A DNA stretch of 38,146 nt, taken from positions 1-38,146 of the forward strand of contig JANOBY010000578.1 of NCBI GenBank assembly GCA_031411935.1, written 5' to 3'. This DNA comes from JAQGHR01 sp031411935. Lineage in GTDB: Bacteria > Planctomycetota > Planctomycetia > Isosphaerales > Isosphaeraceae. The notes under the pieces were generated by a model, which did no database searches, was not told the DNA's origin, and saw nothing but the letters and a program-made list of their open reading frames with translations. This document shows, in pieces, positions 23,673 through 31,938 of this stretch (position 1 is its first letter; every line of letters starts with the position of its first letter). A program made the translations under genes and the position numbers.

Positions 23673-25952
23673 TCAGCGGGTCGCCGGCTTGATCTCGATC
23701 AGCCCCACGTCGATCGACTGGCCTCCGCCGGTCTGATTGCAGTGGACGGCGAGGGTGGTCTTCTGGCCGGGCTTGAGCGTGGCGCGGGCCTCGGCGGTGA
23801 TTCCGACCTCGACGTAGCTTCCCGTGTGGCCGGTGACCTTGGTGGCGAGCACGCCGTTGAGGTAGATCTCGGCGTCCTCGTCGTGCAGGGCCACGATCAG
23901 GAGCCGGGCCGGGTCCACACCTTCAGGGAGGGTGAAGGTGCGGGTCGCCCAGATCTCGGGCGTGTCCCACTTCGTGCGGACCTGGGCGCCTGGGGTGCCC
24001 TCGGTGCCGAACACGCCCGGGCCTTCCTTCCACGCGGTCGGGTCAAAGTCCTTCGCGTACCAGTTTTCGGCGGGCTTCTCGAAGGTGTACTGCCAGATCT
24101 TGGGCGTTTCGCGCGAGGTGGGGACGACCTCGACCGTCACGGGCACCTTGCTGAAGTCGCCCCGGTTGGCCGCGATCACGCGGGGGACGTCCACCTTGAT
24201 CACCTCGCGATCGTAGGTGAGCAGGCCGTTGGCCTCGGTCTCCACGTCGGTGATCTGCGTGTACACGAGCGCGTTCAGGCCCTTCTCGTCCTTCATCTCC
24301 CATCCGGCGCGGAGCAAACGCTCATATTTGCGCGTGAGCTCCTCGGTGCTCGACGTGCCCTGGTAGCCCCAGATCTTGTCGGTCCAGGTGTGGCCGTCCA
24401 CGCCCAGGGCCAGTCCTCCGAACTCGCCGAGCACGCCCGCGCGGTTGGCCTCCAGGGGGGGCGCGGCGGGTTGCGGATAGGAGTGCAGGTCGTGCAGGTC
24501 GCCCACCCCGGCGCGGTCGGCCCAGCCGCTGGTGGCGTTGATGATGCGGGTCGGGTCGTACTTCTTCGTCCACTCGGCGATGCGCGCGGTGTCGAACTGG
24601 CCCCAGCCCTCGTTGAACACCACCCACATGATGATGCTCGGGTGGTTGTGCAGGTTGTCGATCAGGGCCTTGAGCTCGGCCTCGTAGATCTTCGCGCTCT
24701 CGGGCGAACGGACCATGTCGGGATCGTTCGGCCCGATCGACTTCTCGCCGCTGGGCATGTCCTGCCACACGAGCAGGCCGAGCGTGTCGCACCAGTAGTA
24801 CCAGCGCGCGGGCTCGACCTTCACGTGCTTGCGGGTCATGTTGAAGCCGAGCTTCTTGGTGACCTCGATGTCGAACTTCAGCGCCTCGTCGGTCGGCGCG
24901 GTGTAAAGCCCATCGGGCCAGAACCCCTGGTCGAGCGGGCCGACCTGGAAGACGAACTTGCCGTTGAGCATGAGGCGGTTGATGCCTTTGTCGTCCTTCC
25001 CGATCTCGATCTTGCGCATGCCGAAGTAGCTGGTCACGGAGTCGATCACCGCGTCGCCCTTCTTCAGCTCAACTTTAAGGCCGTAGAGGAACGGGGTCTC
25101 GGGGGTCCAGACCTTGACCGGGCCGGAGAGCTTCAGCGGGGTGTACCGGGTGGTGCCCAGCGCCTTCGACGAGTGGCCCACGACTTTCTCGCCGTCGAGC
25201 GCGGTCTCTTCGATCGTGAGCCCTTCGCGCTCCCCATCCCACATGGCGATCAGGTCAACCGAGCCCTCATCCAGGTTGGGCGTGATCTTGAGCTTGGTGA
25301 TCCGGGTCTGCTGGGACACCGGCTCCAACCACACGGTCTGCCAGATGCCCGTGGTGGGGGTGTAGTAGATGCCCTCGGGGTTGTTGACCTGCTTGCCGCG
25401 AGGCTGGGGGCCATTGCTCGTGGGGTCGTACACGCGGACGATCAGCTCTTGCGGGCCTTCGGCCTTGAGCGCGTCGGTCACGTCGAACGAGAACGGGTCA
25501 TAGCCGCCCTGGTGCGTCCCGATGCTCTTTCCGTTGACCCACACTTCCGATTCCCAGTCCACGGCGCCGAAGTGCAGCAGCGTGCGCTGGCCCTTCCACT
25601 CTTTGGGCACATCGAAGGTGCGGCGGTACCAGAGGCGGTCCGCCTTCTTCATCACGCCCGAGAGCGCGGACTCGACCGGGAAGGGGACGAGGATCTGCTC
25701 CGGGAGGTCCTTGCCCACGGGGGCGGCCTCGCCTGGCTTGCCGAACCCCAGCTGCCAGAGGCCGTTGAGGTTCATCCACGCCTTGCGGACCATCTGCGGC
25801 CGGGGGTACTCGGGCAGGACCTTGTCGGCCTTCACGTCCTTCGCCCAGCGCGTCATCAGCGGGCCGTCGGCGGGCTTCCAGTCCTTCGCCACGACCGGGA
25901 AGGTCATGAGCACGAGACCAAGCATCGGGGCGCAGATTCGGAGAAGCATCAT
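23673..25952 (-). CDS. Secreted glycoside hydrolase family 2 enzyme
   Basis: A 759-residue exported beta-glycosidase of family GH2 (beta-galactosidase, beta-glucuronidase or beta-mannosidase type). Signal peptide: MMLLRICAPMLGLVLMTFPV, cleaved near VVAKD. A sugar-binding jelly roll follows (LNGLWQLGFGKPGE, RRTFDVPKEWKGQR, VNGKSIGTHQGGYDPF), then an Ig-like domain and the TIM barrel with MTRKHVKVEPARWYYWCD. The acid/base is E448 in VVFNEGWGQFD and the nucleophile is E510 in VLGEFGGLAL. After about residue 590 comes an extra C-terminal galactose-binding-like domain (FTLPEGVDPARLLIVALHDE). Substrate specificity cannot be decided from the sequence. Start 25952 is chosen for the signal peptide; the 64-residue upstream extension is Arg-rich and not coding-like. 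Confidence 0.9.
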   Translation of the reverse strand: MMLLRICAPMLGLVLMTFPVVAKDWKPADGPLMTRWAKDVKADKVLPEYPRPQMVRKAWMNLNGLWQLGFGKPGEAAPVGKDLPEQILVPFPVESALSGVMKKADRLWYRRTFDVPKEWKGQRTLLHFGAVDWESEVWVNGKSIGTHQGGYDPFSFDVTDALKAEGPQELIVRVYDPTSNGPQPRGKQVNNPEGIYYTPTTGIWQTVWLEPVSQQTRITKLKITPNLDEGSVDLIAMWDGEREGLTIEETALDGEKVVGHSSKALGTTRYTPLKLSGPVKVWTPETPFLYGLKVELKKGDAVIDSVTSYFGMRKIEIGKDDKGINRLMLNGKFVFQVGPLDQGFWPDGLYTAPTDEALKFDIEVTKKLGFNMTRKHVKVEPARWYYWCDTLGLLVWQDMPSGEKSIGPNDPDMVRSPESAKIYEAELKALIDNLHNHPSIIMWVVFNEGWGQFDTARIAEWTKKYDPTRIINATSGWADRAGVGDLHDLHSYPQPAAPPLEANRAGVLGEFGGLALGVDGHTWTDKIWGYQGTSSTEELTRKYERLLRAGWEMKDEKGLNALVYTQITDVETEANGLLTYDREVIKVDVPRVIAANRGDFSKVPVTVEVVPTSRETPKIWQYTFEKPAENWYAKDFDPTAWKEGPGVFGTEGTPGAQVRTKWDTPEIWATRTFTLPEGVDPARLLIVALHDEDAEIYLNGVLATKVTGHTGSYVEVGITAEARATLKPGQKTTLAVHCNQTGGGQSIDVGLIEIKPATR

Positions 25953-26304
25953 GGTGGATCGCTCGCGTGGGGGCGGGATGGACCTGAGCCGGCCCCGCAC
26001 GACCCCTCGCGCCGCGGGCCGACCCCTGGCCTCTAAAATGACGAACCCCGCCCCGTTTGTCACCAGGGTACCCCGGCCCTCGCGTGCGTGCCGGGCCCCG
26101 GGTCGGAGGCCGCCCGGCGCCCGCCTGTTCCCCTTTCTCATCATCGATCACCCATCGCGAAGCGTGGCCTAGGATTCCTTCGGAGCCCGGTGTGTGGACC
26201 GGGCGAGTCGCCGGAAGCGTCCGCCGCGAGGTCGCGTCGGCGCCCTCTCGAGGCGGGGCCCTGGCACTCGGGTCAACGCCGTGGACCCTTGCGAGGGATC
26301 TTGC
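25953..26304. other. Divergent intergenic region between GH2 and PEP-CTERM genes
   Basis: This 352-base stretch should hold promoters for both divergent genes. A possible minus-strand GTGACA-N17-CATTTT for the GH2 gene and a lone TAGGAT near 26170 on the plus strand are too weak to call. No ORF with recognisable content is seen. Confidence 0.35.
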
Positions 26305-27037
26305 ATGAATCGTGTTTGCCGCTGGATGTCTCTCTGCGTCCTGATCTCGACCCTGGGCGCGGCCACCGCGGCGCGCGCCCGTGCCGATTTCTCGATGACC
26401 CTGGCCGACTCCATCAACGGGGAAAAGGCCCAGGGCCATCTGCTGGCCTCGTTCCGCACGGTGACCACCGGCGAGGTCGCCCTCACGCTCGACGCCTCCG
26501 GGCTGGTCAAGGGCGAGTACGTGGCCAGCTGGGGATTCAACATCGACCCGTCGTACAAGGAGAAGATCTCGATCTCGCGCCCCAGGCGGCTCGGCGGGCG
26601 GAACGGCCCCGGCCAGGGCGATCAGCGAGACGAAGAAGGAGACCAACGAGGTTGACCTTGGCAGCAACGTGAAGGCGGGTCTGTTCGACTTCGGCTTCCT
26701 CTTCGCCTCCAAGAATTCCGACCGGTTCGCCTTCGACAAGACGATCGTGATCAAGCTGACCGGCGCGAACCTGACCGCCGACATCTTCAACTTCGCGAGC
26801 ATCGATCCCGAAAACACGGGCAAGAATGGCAAGGGCGGCTGGCTCTCGGCCGCCGACATTCGCGGGATCCCGGGCTCGGGCGGGAGCGGTTCGATCGGCC
26901 AGGGGCTACCGATCTCGCCCTCGTTCGCGGGTGCCTCGGTGCCCGAGCCGGCCTCGCTGGCCATGATGGGCCTGGGCCTGGGCAGCCTGGGCCTCTTCCG
27001 CAGATGGTCGAGAAAGCAGCCAACCGCCTCGGAATGA
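26305..27037 (+). pseudogene. PEP-CTERM sorted protein, frameshifted paralogue
   Basis: Two adjacent frames form one gene. Residues from the ATG at 26305 encode a signal peptide (MNRVCRWMSLCVLISTLGAA) and the first half of the domain, up to NIDPSYKEKISISRP. Read straight on, the frame then ends at a TGA at 26653. Dropping one C from the CCCC run at 26580-26583 restores GGSAGG, then TNEVDLGSNVKAGLFDFGFL and on to the C-terminus. The restored protein, about 243 residues, aligns along its length with the intact neighbour at 27569 and ends in the exosortase signal VPEPASLAMMGLGLGSLG with FRRWSRK. The cause may be a real one-base insertion, a sequencing error or phase-variable slippage. As sequenced it would lose its sorting tail. 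Confidence 0.8.
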
Positions 27038-27074
27038 GCGATCGCCTTCTCCCCGATCGTCGTCCGAGCACCAT

Positions 27075-27105
27075 CGATCGCCCGGGTCCCAAGCCCGGGC
27101 GATCG
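27075..27105 (+). terminator. Strong hairpin after the first PEP-CTERM gene
   Basis: A perfect 12-base stem, CGATCGCCCGGG (27075-27086) and CCCGGGCGATCG (27094-27105), encloses a 7-base loop, 37 bases after the stop codon at 27037. Only a short TTT follows, so it is an imperfect intrinsic terminator, or it may act with Rho. Confidence 0.6.
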
Positions 27106-27568
27106 CGTTTGCGCCACAGGAGCCGAGGTCGGGTCCACTCACGCGGTCGGGCTTCCAAGCCGAAATCGACGGCCCAGGCATGGCACCCGCCGGGGGGCTT
27201 CTCTTGCATGACGATCGAAGCTCGACGCCGGATACGCAAGGACTCTGCGGCGGTTCCTGAACTCGTCTCAAATTGAGAAGTTACGCAATTCCTGGTCTTG
27301 GTCTCCGTTTTGGCCTGAATAACATCAAAATCGCGGAGGATAATGACAGACATGGCAGAGAAAAGCCACCGGGATTCGACGCAATTACGCAACTTCATAC
27401 ATCACATGGAACTGCATACGCTACATGCATAAGATCCCTTGCAACGCTTCCTAACGGCATGCGACTCTGAGATCGTGCCTGCTTGCAAGGGCGATCTCTC
27501 GAAGGCGCGAGAACATGCCGGGCAGGCCTGGTGGCGATCTGGTTATCAACTTATTTGAGGAGTCTGCA
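27106..27568. other. AT-richer intergenic region upstream of the second PEP-CTERM gene
   Basis: This region, notably 27270-27440, is far richer in A/T than the rest of the window. It contains two ACGCAATT copies (TTACGCAATT near 27284 and GACGCAATTACGCAAC near 27379). No gene is recognised. It probably holds the promoter and upstream regulatory sites of the intact PEP-CTERM gene, but no clear -35/-10 pair could be picked. Confidence 0.4.
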
Positions 27569-28273
27569 TTGAGAACGCTTTTACGTCTCTCGGGTATCGC
27601 GACCGTGATGGTTCTGGCTGCCGCGACATCGCCCGCCTGCCGCGCGGATTTTACGTACGTCCTGAGCACACCGATCAACGGGACCGCACCGGTGGGCACG
27701 GTCTCGGCCCTCTTCGAGACGGTCACCGCGGGGACCTCGACGACCAATGGCGAGGTCAAGCTCACGCTCAACACCTTCGGCCTGGTGGCCAGCGAGTACG
27801 TGGCGAGCTGGACCTTCAACGTCAAGGATTCCATCGCCACGGGCCTCCCCGGTTCGTTGACCGTCACCCGCACCGGCGGCTCGGCCAACGCGGGCGCCAT
27901 CCAGGCAGTCAACATGAAGAAGGACAAAGAAGACGGCGGGAGCAACATGAAGGCCGGGCTCTTCGACATCCATTTCGACTTCGCGTCGGCGGGGGGCAAT
28001 CGGTTCAACTTCGACACGACGATCATCCTCAAGATCACGGGCCTGAATCTGACCGCCGAATCGTTCCTTGAGAAGAGCGTGACCGGGAAAGACCCCGGCG
28101 GCTGGTACTCGGCCGCCGACATCCGCGCCATCCCGACCGGTGGGGCGAGCGGATCGTTCGGCACGAAGAGCTTCCAGGCCGTTCCCGAGCCGGCCTCGCT
28201 GGCCATGATGAGCCTGGGCCTGGGCGGGCTGGGCATGTACCGTCGCCTGAAGGGCCGCAAGGCTTCGGTCTGA
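27569..28273 (+). CDS. PEP-CTERM sorted exported protein
   Basis: A 234-residue surface or extracellular protein destined for exosortase sorting. The N-terminal signal peptide has the hydrophobic run LSGIATVMVLAAATSPACRA. The body is beta-rich and glycine/threonine-rich. The C-terminus is a textbook PEP-CTERM tripartite tail: VPEPASLAM, a hydrophobic stretch (MSLGLGGLGMY) and basic RRLKGRK. It is a tandem paralogue of the frameshifted gene upstream; both share SEYVASW/GEYVASW, KAGLFD, a TIILKITG/TIVIKLTG block and SAADIR.IP. The TTG start at 27569 is preferred over ATG 27515 because GAGGAG lies six bases before it and the signal peptide starts exactly there. No exosortase gene is in the window. 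A rho-independent terminator follows. Confidence 0.85.
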   Translation: MRTLLRLSGIATVMVLAAATSPACRADFTYVLSTPINGTAPVGTVSALFETVTAGTSTTNGEVKLTLNTFGLVASEYVASWTFNVKDSIATGLPGSLTVTRTGGSANAGAIQAVNMKKDKEDGGSNMKAGLFDIHFDFASAGGNRFNFDTTIILKITGLNLTAESFLEKSVTGKDPGGWYSAADIRAIPTGGASGSFGTKSFQAVPEPASLAMMSLGLGGLGMYRRLKGRKASV

Positions 28274-28308
28274 CCCCTCGCGGCTCGACCTGACCAAGCG
28301 ACAACGAT

Positions 28309-28347
28309 GCGACCGTACCGGCAACACCGGGACGGTCGCGTATTTTT
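28309..28347 (+). terminator. Rho-independent terminator of the second PEP-CTERM gene
   Basis: The arms GCGACCGTACCGG (28309-28321) and CCGGGACGGTCGC (28327-28339) pair with one mismatch around a 5-base loop and are followed by GTATTTTT. It lies 35 bases after the stop and before the convergent antiporter gene. Confidence 0.8.
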
Positions 28348-28361
28348 GCGCCTCGGACGGA

Positions 28362-29600
28362 TCAGGGCATGTCCACAAGGTCCGCGATCCCGTCGGGCTC
28401 AATCGCGGGGACCTTCAGTCCGTCTCGCGGCGAGAGCCACTTCAGCAGAGGGGGCGCGACGAACGTGGTGACCAGCACCATGAGCGTGACCGCGCCGAAC
28501 ATCCCGGCGTCGAACACCCCGGCCGACAGGCCCATGCCGGCGAAGATCAGGCCGACCTCGCCGCGGGGGATCATGCCCACGCCGATCACGTTCTTGCGCC
28601 CTCGGAACCAGAAGGGCGCGTAGCCCGCCGCGAACTTGGTGAGCACGGCCGCCACGATCAGGAGCCCGCCCACCTTCAGCGATGCGTGGTTGGCCGGATC
28701 CATCGGGTTGAACACCTTCACGTCCACCGCGGCCCCGACCGACGCGAAGAACAGGGGGACGAAGAAGTGGCCCAGCGAGCTCACCCCGTGCTCGATCTCG
28801 TGGACATAGGGTGTGCGGGCCAGCAAAAGCCCCGCGGCGAATGCGCCGATGATCACCGCCGAGCCCGACTTGTGGGCCAGCCAGGCCAGAGCAAACGCCA
28901 GGATCACGCCCAGGATGGTGGGCGTGCCGGGCAGGTCGATCTTCGAGACCAGCGCGAACAGGGGCTTGACCAGCAAGGCGCCCACGACGAGCGTGACCAG
29001 CAAGAATCCGAACGCGATCGCGGCGGTCATGGCCACGCCGCCGACGGTCACCGCCTGGCCCTTCGTGAGCCCCACGACCACGCTCAGGATCACGAGCCCC
29101 ACCACGTCGTCGATCACCGCCGCGCCCAGGATCACCTGGCTTTCGGGCTCCTGCAGCCGCCCGAGGTCCGACAGGACCCGCGCCGTGATCCCCACGCTGG
29201 TGGCCGTCATCGACGCCCCGGCCACGATCGCGACGAGGTTCGGCAGGCCGAGCCCCCGGCAGATCGCAAATCCGGCCGCGAACGGGAGGGCCACGCCCAC
29301 GATCGCCACCGCCGCCGAGGCCCCGCCCACCTTGAGCAGCTTGCCCAGGTCGGTCTCGAGCCCGATCGCGAACAGGAGCAGGACCACGCCCAGCTCGGCC
29401 AGCATCTCGATCACCGGCGTATGCGGGTCCACCAGCCCGAGCACCGACGTGCCCACCACGACCCCCGCCAGGAGCTCGCCCAGCACCGAGGGCTGCCCGA
29501 TCCGCTTCGCCGCCGCCCCCATGAGCTTCGCCGCGGCCAGCATCACGGCCAGGACTCCGAGGAAGTACGGCACGTCGAGCGGTTCGTGGGGGGAAGTCAT
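28362..29600 (-). CDS. CPA2-family Na+/H+ (or K+/H+) antiporter, NapA-like
   Basis: An integral membrane cation:proton antiporter of 412 residues with about 12-13 hydrophobic segments. The signature region includes GELLAGVVVGTSVLGLV, LAELGVVLLLFAIGLETDL, ASMTATSVGITARVL and the two-aspartate ion-binding motif D164-D165 in GAAVIDDVVGLVIL. A double Asp here is typical of electrogenic NapA/NhaA-type carriers, so sodium-proton exchange is favoured. No KTN or RCK regulatory domain follows, unlike KefB/KefC. The start at 29600 directly precedes the first membrane segment; the open frame continues to 30281 but that part is an Arg/Pro-rich shadow of the oxidoreductase gene. It stands alone, divergent from the oxidoreductase. 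Confidence 0.9.
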   Translation of the reverse strand: MTSPHEPLDVPYFLGVLAVMLAAAKLMGAAAKRIGQPSVLGELLAGVVVGTSVLGLVDPHTPVIEMLAELGVVLLLFAIGLETDLGKLLKVGGASAAVAIVGVALPFAAGFAICRGLGLPNLVAIVAGASMTATSVGITARVLSDLGRLQEPESQVILGAAVIDDVVGLVILSVVVGLTKGQAVTVGGVAMTAAIAFGFLLVTLVVGALLVKPLFALVSKIDLPGTPTILGVILAFALAWLAHKSGSAVIIGAFAAGLLLARTPYVHEIEHGVSSLGHFFVPLFFASVGAAVDVKVFNPMDPANHASLKVGGLLIVAAVLTKFAAGYAPFWFRGRKNVIGVGMIPRGEVGLIFAGMGLSAGVFDAGMFGAVTLMVLVTTFVAPPLLKWLSPRDGLKVPAIEPDGIADLVDMP

Positions 29601-29714
29601 CGCGAGTCCTGTCCCTGGAGGAAAAAAAGCCGTCCGGTCCAGGTTAGCCGAGCCATTCGAGGCTGTCCAACCAGCGAGGCTCATGCCCTCGCCTGGAGCC
29701 GTTCTCGTACGGAA

Positions 29715-29817
29715 GAGTTTCACGCAGAGGAGGCGGAGGTAGCGCTGAGAAATGCGAAGTTCCTTTCTCCTGTGCTCTCTCTGCGTCCCCACGCCTTCTC
29801 GGCGTGAAACGCATCTC
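29715..29817. repeat. Imperfect inverted repeat, family 2 copy 2
   Basis: The outer arms are GTTTCACGC (29717-29725) and GCGTGAAAC (29802-29810), continued inward by GCAGAGG and CTCTCTGC. The ends resemble the element at 20764-20849. It sits in the 266 bp between divergent genes, so here it cannot be a simple terminator. TATGAT at 29823-29828, just outside it, could be the -10 box of the oxidoreductase gene. Confidence 0.6.
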
Positions 29818-29866
29818 ATGCGTATGATGGAAGACCCGGACCCGACCCCAACCCGAGGAGAGTCCC

Positions 29867-30883
29867 ATGCGTCGCTACGAATACGCCCCTGAGAATGACT
29901 CGTATGAGATCCGGTGCATGGACCGGCCCGAGCCCTCGGCCGGGCCCGGCCGGGTGGTGGTCGGCGTGCGGGCGTCGTCGTTGAACTATCGCGACCTGAT
30001 CGCGCTTCGGAACAAGGCGGGGCGCGACGTGAAGGGGATCGTCCCCCTGTCCGACGGCGCGGGCGAGGTCCTCTCGGTGGGCGAGGGCGTGACCCTGTGG
30101 AGGCCGGGCGACCGCGTGGCGGGCTGCTTCTTCCAGGGCTGGACCTCGGGCCGGTTCCAGATGGCCTATCACAAGACGGACCTCGGCGGGTCCATCGACG
30201 GCATGCTCGCCGAGCAGGTCGTGCTCGCCGAGTCGGGCCTGGTGCGGGTGCCCGATCACCTCTCGTTCGAGGAGGCCGCATGCCTCCCGTGCGCGGGGCT
30301 CACGGCCTGGTACGCGATGACCAATCGCGGAGGGTTCACCCAGGACCAGTCCCTGCTCACGCTGGGCACCGGCGGCGTATCGATCTTCGCGCTGCAGTTC
30401 GCCGTGGCGCTGGGCGGGACCGCGTATGTGACCTCCAGCAGCGACGAGAAGCTTCAAATGGCCCGGGACCTGGGAGCCTCGCACACGGTCAATTACCGCA
30501 CCACGCCCGCGTGGGACAAGGAGGTCTGGGACCTCACGGACAAGCAGGGCGTGGACCACGTGATCGAGGTCGGCGGCCCCGGAACGCTCGAAAAGTCGCT
30601 CAACTGCGTGGCGCCCGAGGGCCACGTCCACCTGATCGGCGTTCTGACCGGGTTCGGCAGCCCGCAGACGAGCCTGTTCCCGCTCATGGCCCGCAACGCG
30701 ATCCTCAACGGAATCTACGTCGGCCCTCGCGACGAATTCGAGACCATGAACAGCTTCCTCGCCGAGAAGCAGATCCGCCCCGTGATCGACCGCGTGTTCC
30801 CCTTCGACCAGGCCGAGGCCGCCTTCGCCCACCTGGAGAGCGGCAATCACTTCGGCAAGGTCGTCATCAAACATGACGCATAA
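29867..30883 (+). CDS. MDR-superfamily NAD(P)-dependent alcohol dehydrogenase/quinone-reductase-like
   Basis: A 338-residue medium-chain dehydrogenase/reductase. The N-terminal GroES-like domain has VRASSLNYRDLIALRNKAG and IVPLSDGAGEV. The Rossmann domain has LTLGTGGVSIFALQFAVALG for the dinucleotide. The conserved catalytic-zinc Cys of classical alcohol dehydrogenases is replaced (SSLNYRD), and the four-Cys structural zinc loop is absent. This places it with the zinc-independent quinone/enoyl reductase-like branch. The substrate is not predictable. GAGGAGAG lies 5 bases before the ATG. It is convergent with the end of the type VI block, 26 bases away. Confidence 0.9.
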   Translation: MRRYEYAPENDSYEIRCMDRPEPSAGPGRVVVGVRASSLNYRDLIALRNKAGRDVKGIVPLSDGAGEVLSVGEGVTLWRPGDRVAGCFFQGWTSGRFQMAYHKTDLGGSIDGMLAEQVVLAESGLVRVPDHLSFEEAACLPCAGLTAWYAMTNRGGFTQDQSLLTLGTGGVSIFALQFAVALGGTAYVTSSSDEKLQMARDLGASHTVNYRTTPAWDKEVWDLTDKQGVDHVIEVGGPGTLEKSLNCVAPEGHVHLIGVLTGFGSPQTSLFPLMARNAILNGIYVGPRDEFETMNSFLAEKQIRPVIDRVFPFDQAEAAFAHLESGNHFGKVVIKHDA

Positions 30884-30909
30884 GGTGAATCGGTCGATGG
30901 GAAGCCTCG

Positions 30910-31938
30910 TCACACCTTGGAGGCGAAGATCGCGTCCTCGGCATCCCTCACGAACGGTCGGCTCTTGAGCCAGGCGGATCGGCCGAGCTGGGGTCTCGTG
31001 GGGCTCTGCTCCGAGAGGTGGCAGGGGGGGACCTCCTCGGCGGCGAGCACCAGCTGCACGTCGAACGCGAACTCGGCGTCCACGTAGGCCCTGGTCATCT
31101 GCACGAGCGCCTGGAAGTGGGGGCCGTCGGGCGTGAGGGCCAGGAACTTCTTGAGCGAGAGCGGGCCGAGCCTCACGCGAAACTTGCCCTGCTCGTCCCA
31201 CACGCGCGACCCCAGCACGAAGCTCGTGCCCAGGCCGTTGTGGGCGCCCGAGGCCCCCAGGCGCGAGCGGTCGTCGGCGGCCAGGGGGAGCCATTGCCCC
31301 ACGAACTGGCGGACCTCGACCGGCAGCTTGAAGTAGTCGCCCAGAAGCCGCGAGAGCACGACCGCGGGGCGGTGCCTGCGCGCGAAGAACCCGGCGTAGA
31401 ACCGCAGGGCCTCGTCCGGGAACGTGTTGCGGTTCTGGAGCGGTTCGAGCCCCAGGCCGATCAGGTCGAAGAGGTGCCGCGAGACCGGGTCGTCGCCCCC
31501 CTTCTCGTGGGCGAGGTACGGGCGGTACTTCTCCCAGGCCCGGTAGAAGAGCGAGATCAGGCGGTGGTTGAAGAGGTCGAAGAACGCCCCCGCGGTGCGG
31601 TCGCCCGCGCGGTTGCGCTCGATCATGAGCTCGGTGTAGCAGTGCGGGAGCACGCCCGAGGGGCCGGTCAATCCCATGAAGGCCACGGTCAGGATCGGCG
31701 GCCGCGCCGGGTCCGCGGGGCGTTCCAGGGCCTGGATCTCGCTGGGCGGGAAGGCCAGCGACTGGAGCACCCGGAACCGCACGGATTCGTAGCGGGGGCG
31801 GGGGGCGCGGCCCACGGCCGAGGAGGGGTCCCCTCCGTGCTGAAGGAGCCTCACCGCTTGGAGGAAGTCGAACCGGTAGGGGGTCGCGAACAGCTCCTCG
31901 ATCAGAGGAGGGTCCGGTCGCCTGCGCGGGGTGGCCAT
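30910..31938 (-). CDS. tssG: Type VI secretion baseplate protein TssG
   Basis: TssG is a baseplate wedge component that binds TssF and TssE under the contractile sheath. The 342-residue protein has the expected landmarks: an N-terminal PYRFDFLQAVRLLQ, the stretch VAFMGLTGPSGVLPHCYTEL, then FFDLFNHRLISLFYRAWEKY, and later LGLGLEPLQNRN and FYAGFFARR. Length is normal for the family. Its ATG lies inside the end of tssF (37-base overlap), as is common for this pair. It is the last gene of the block; the next gene is on the other strand. Confidence 0.92.
   Translation of the reverse strand: MATPRRRPDPPLIEELFATPYRFDFLQAVRLLQHGGDPSSAVGRAPRPRYESVRFRVLQSLAFPPSEIQALERPADPARPPILTVAFMGLTGPSGVLPHCYTELMIERNRAGDRTAGAFFDLFNHRLISLFYRAWEKYRPYLAHEKGGDDPVSRHLFDLIGLGLEPLQNRNTFPDEALRFYAGFFARRHRPAVVLSRLLGDYFKLPVEVRQFVGQWLPLAADDRSRLGASGAHNGLGTSFVLGSRVWDEQGKFRVRLGPLSLKKFLALTPDGPHFQALVQMTRAYVDAEFAFDVQLVLAAEEVPPCHLSEQSPTRPQLGRSAWLKSRPFVRDAEDAIFASKV

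Noticed and set aside
23742..26036. 764-residue plus-strand open frame
   Set aside because: Antisense shadow of the GH2 enzyme, which has signal peptide and both catalytic glutamates on the other strand.
26194..26655. Separate 153-residue gene plus a separate 122-residue gene at 26669
   Set aside because: Alignment with the intact paralogue at 27569 shows the two frames are halves of one gene split by one base.
29601..30281. N-terminal extension of the antiporter
   Set aside because: The extra part is an Arg/Pro/Ser-rich shadow of the MDR gene; the first membrane helix follows directly after the ATG at 29600.
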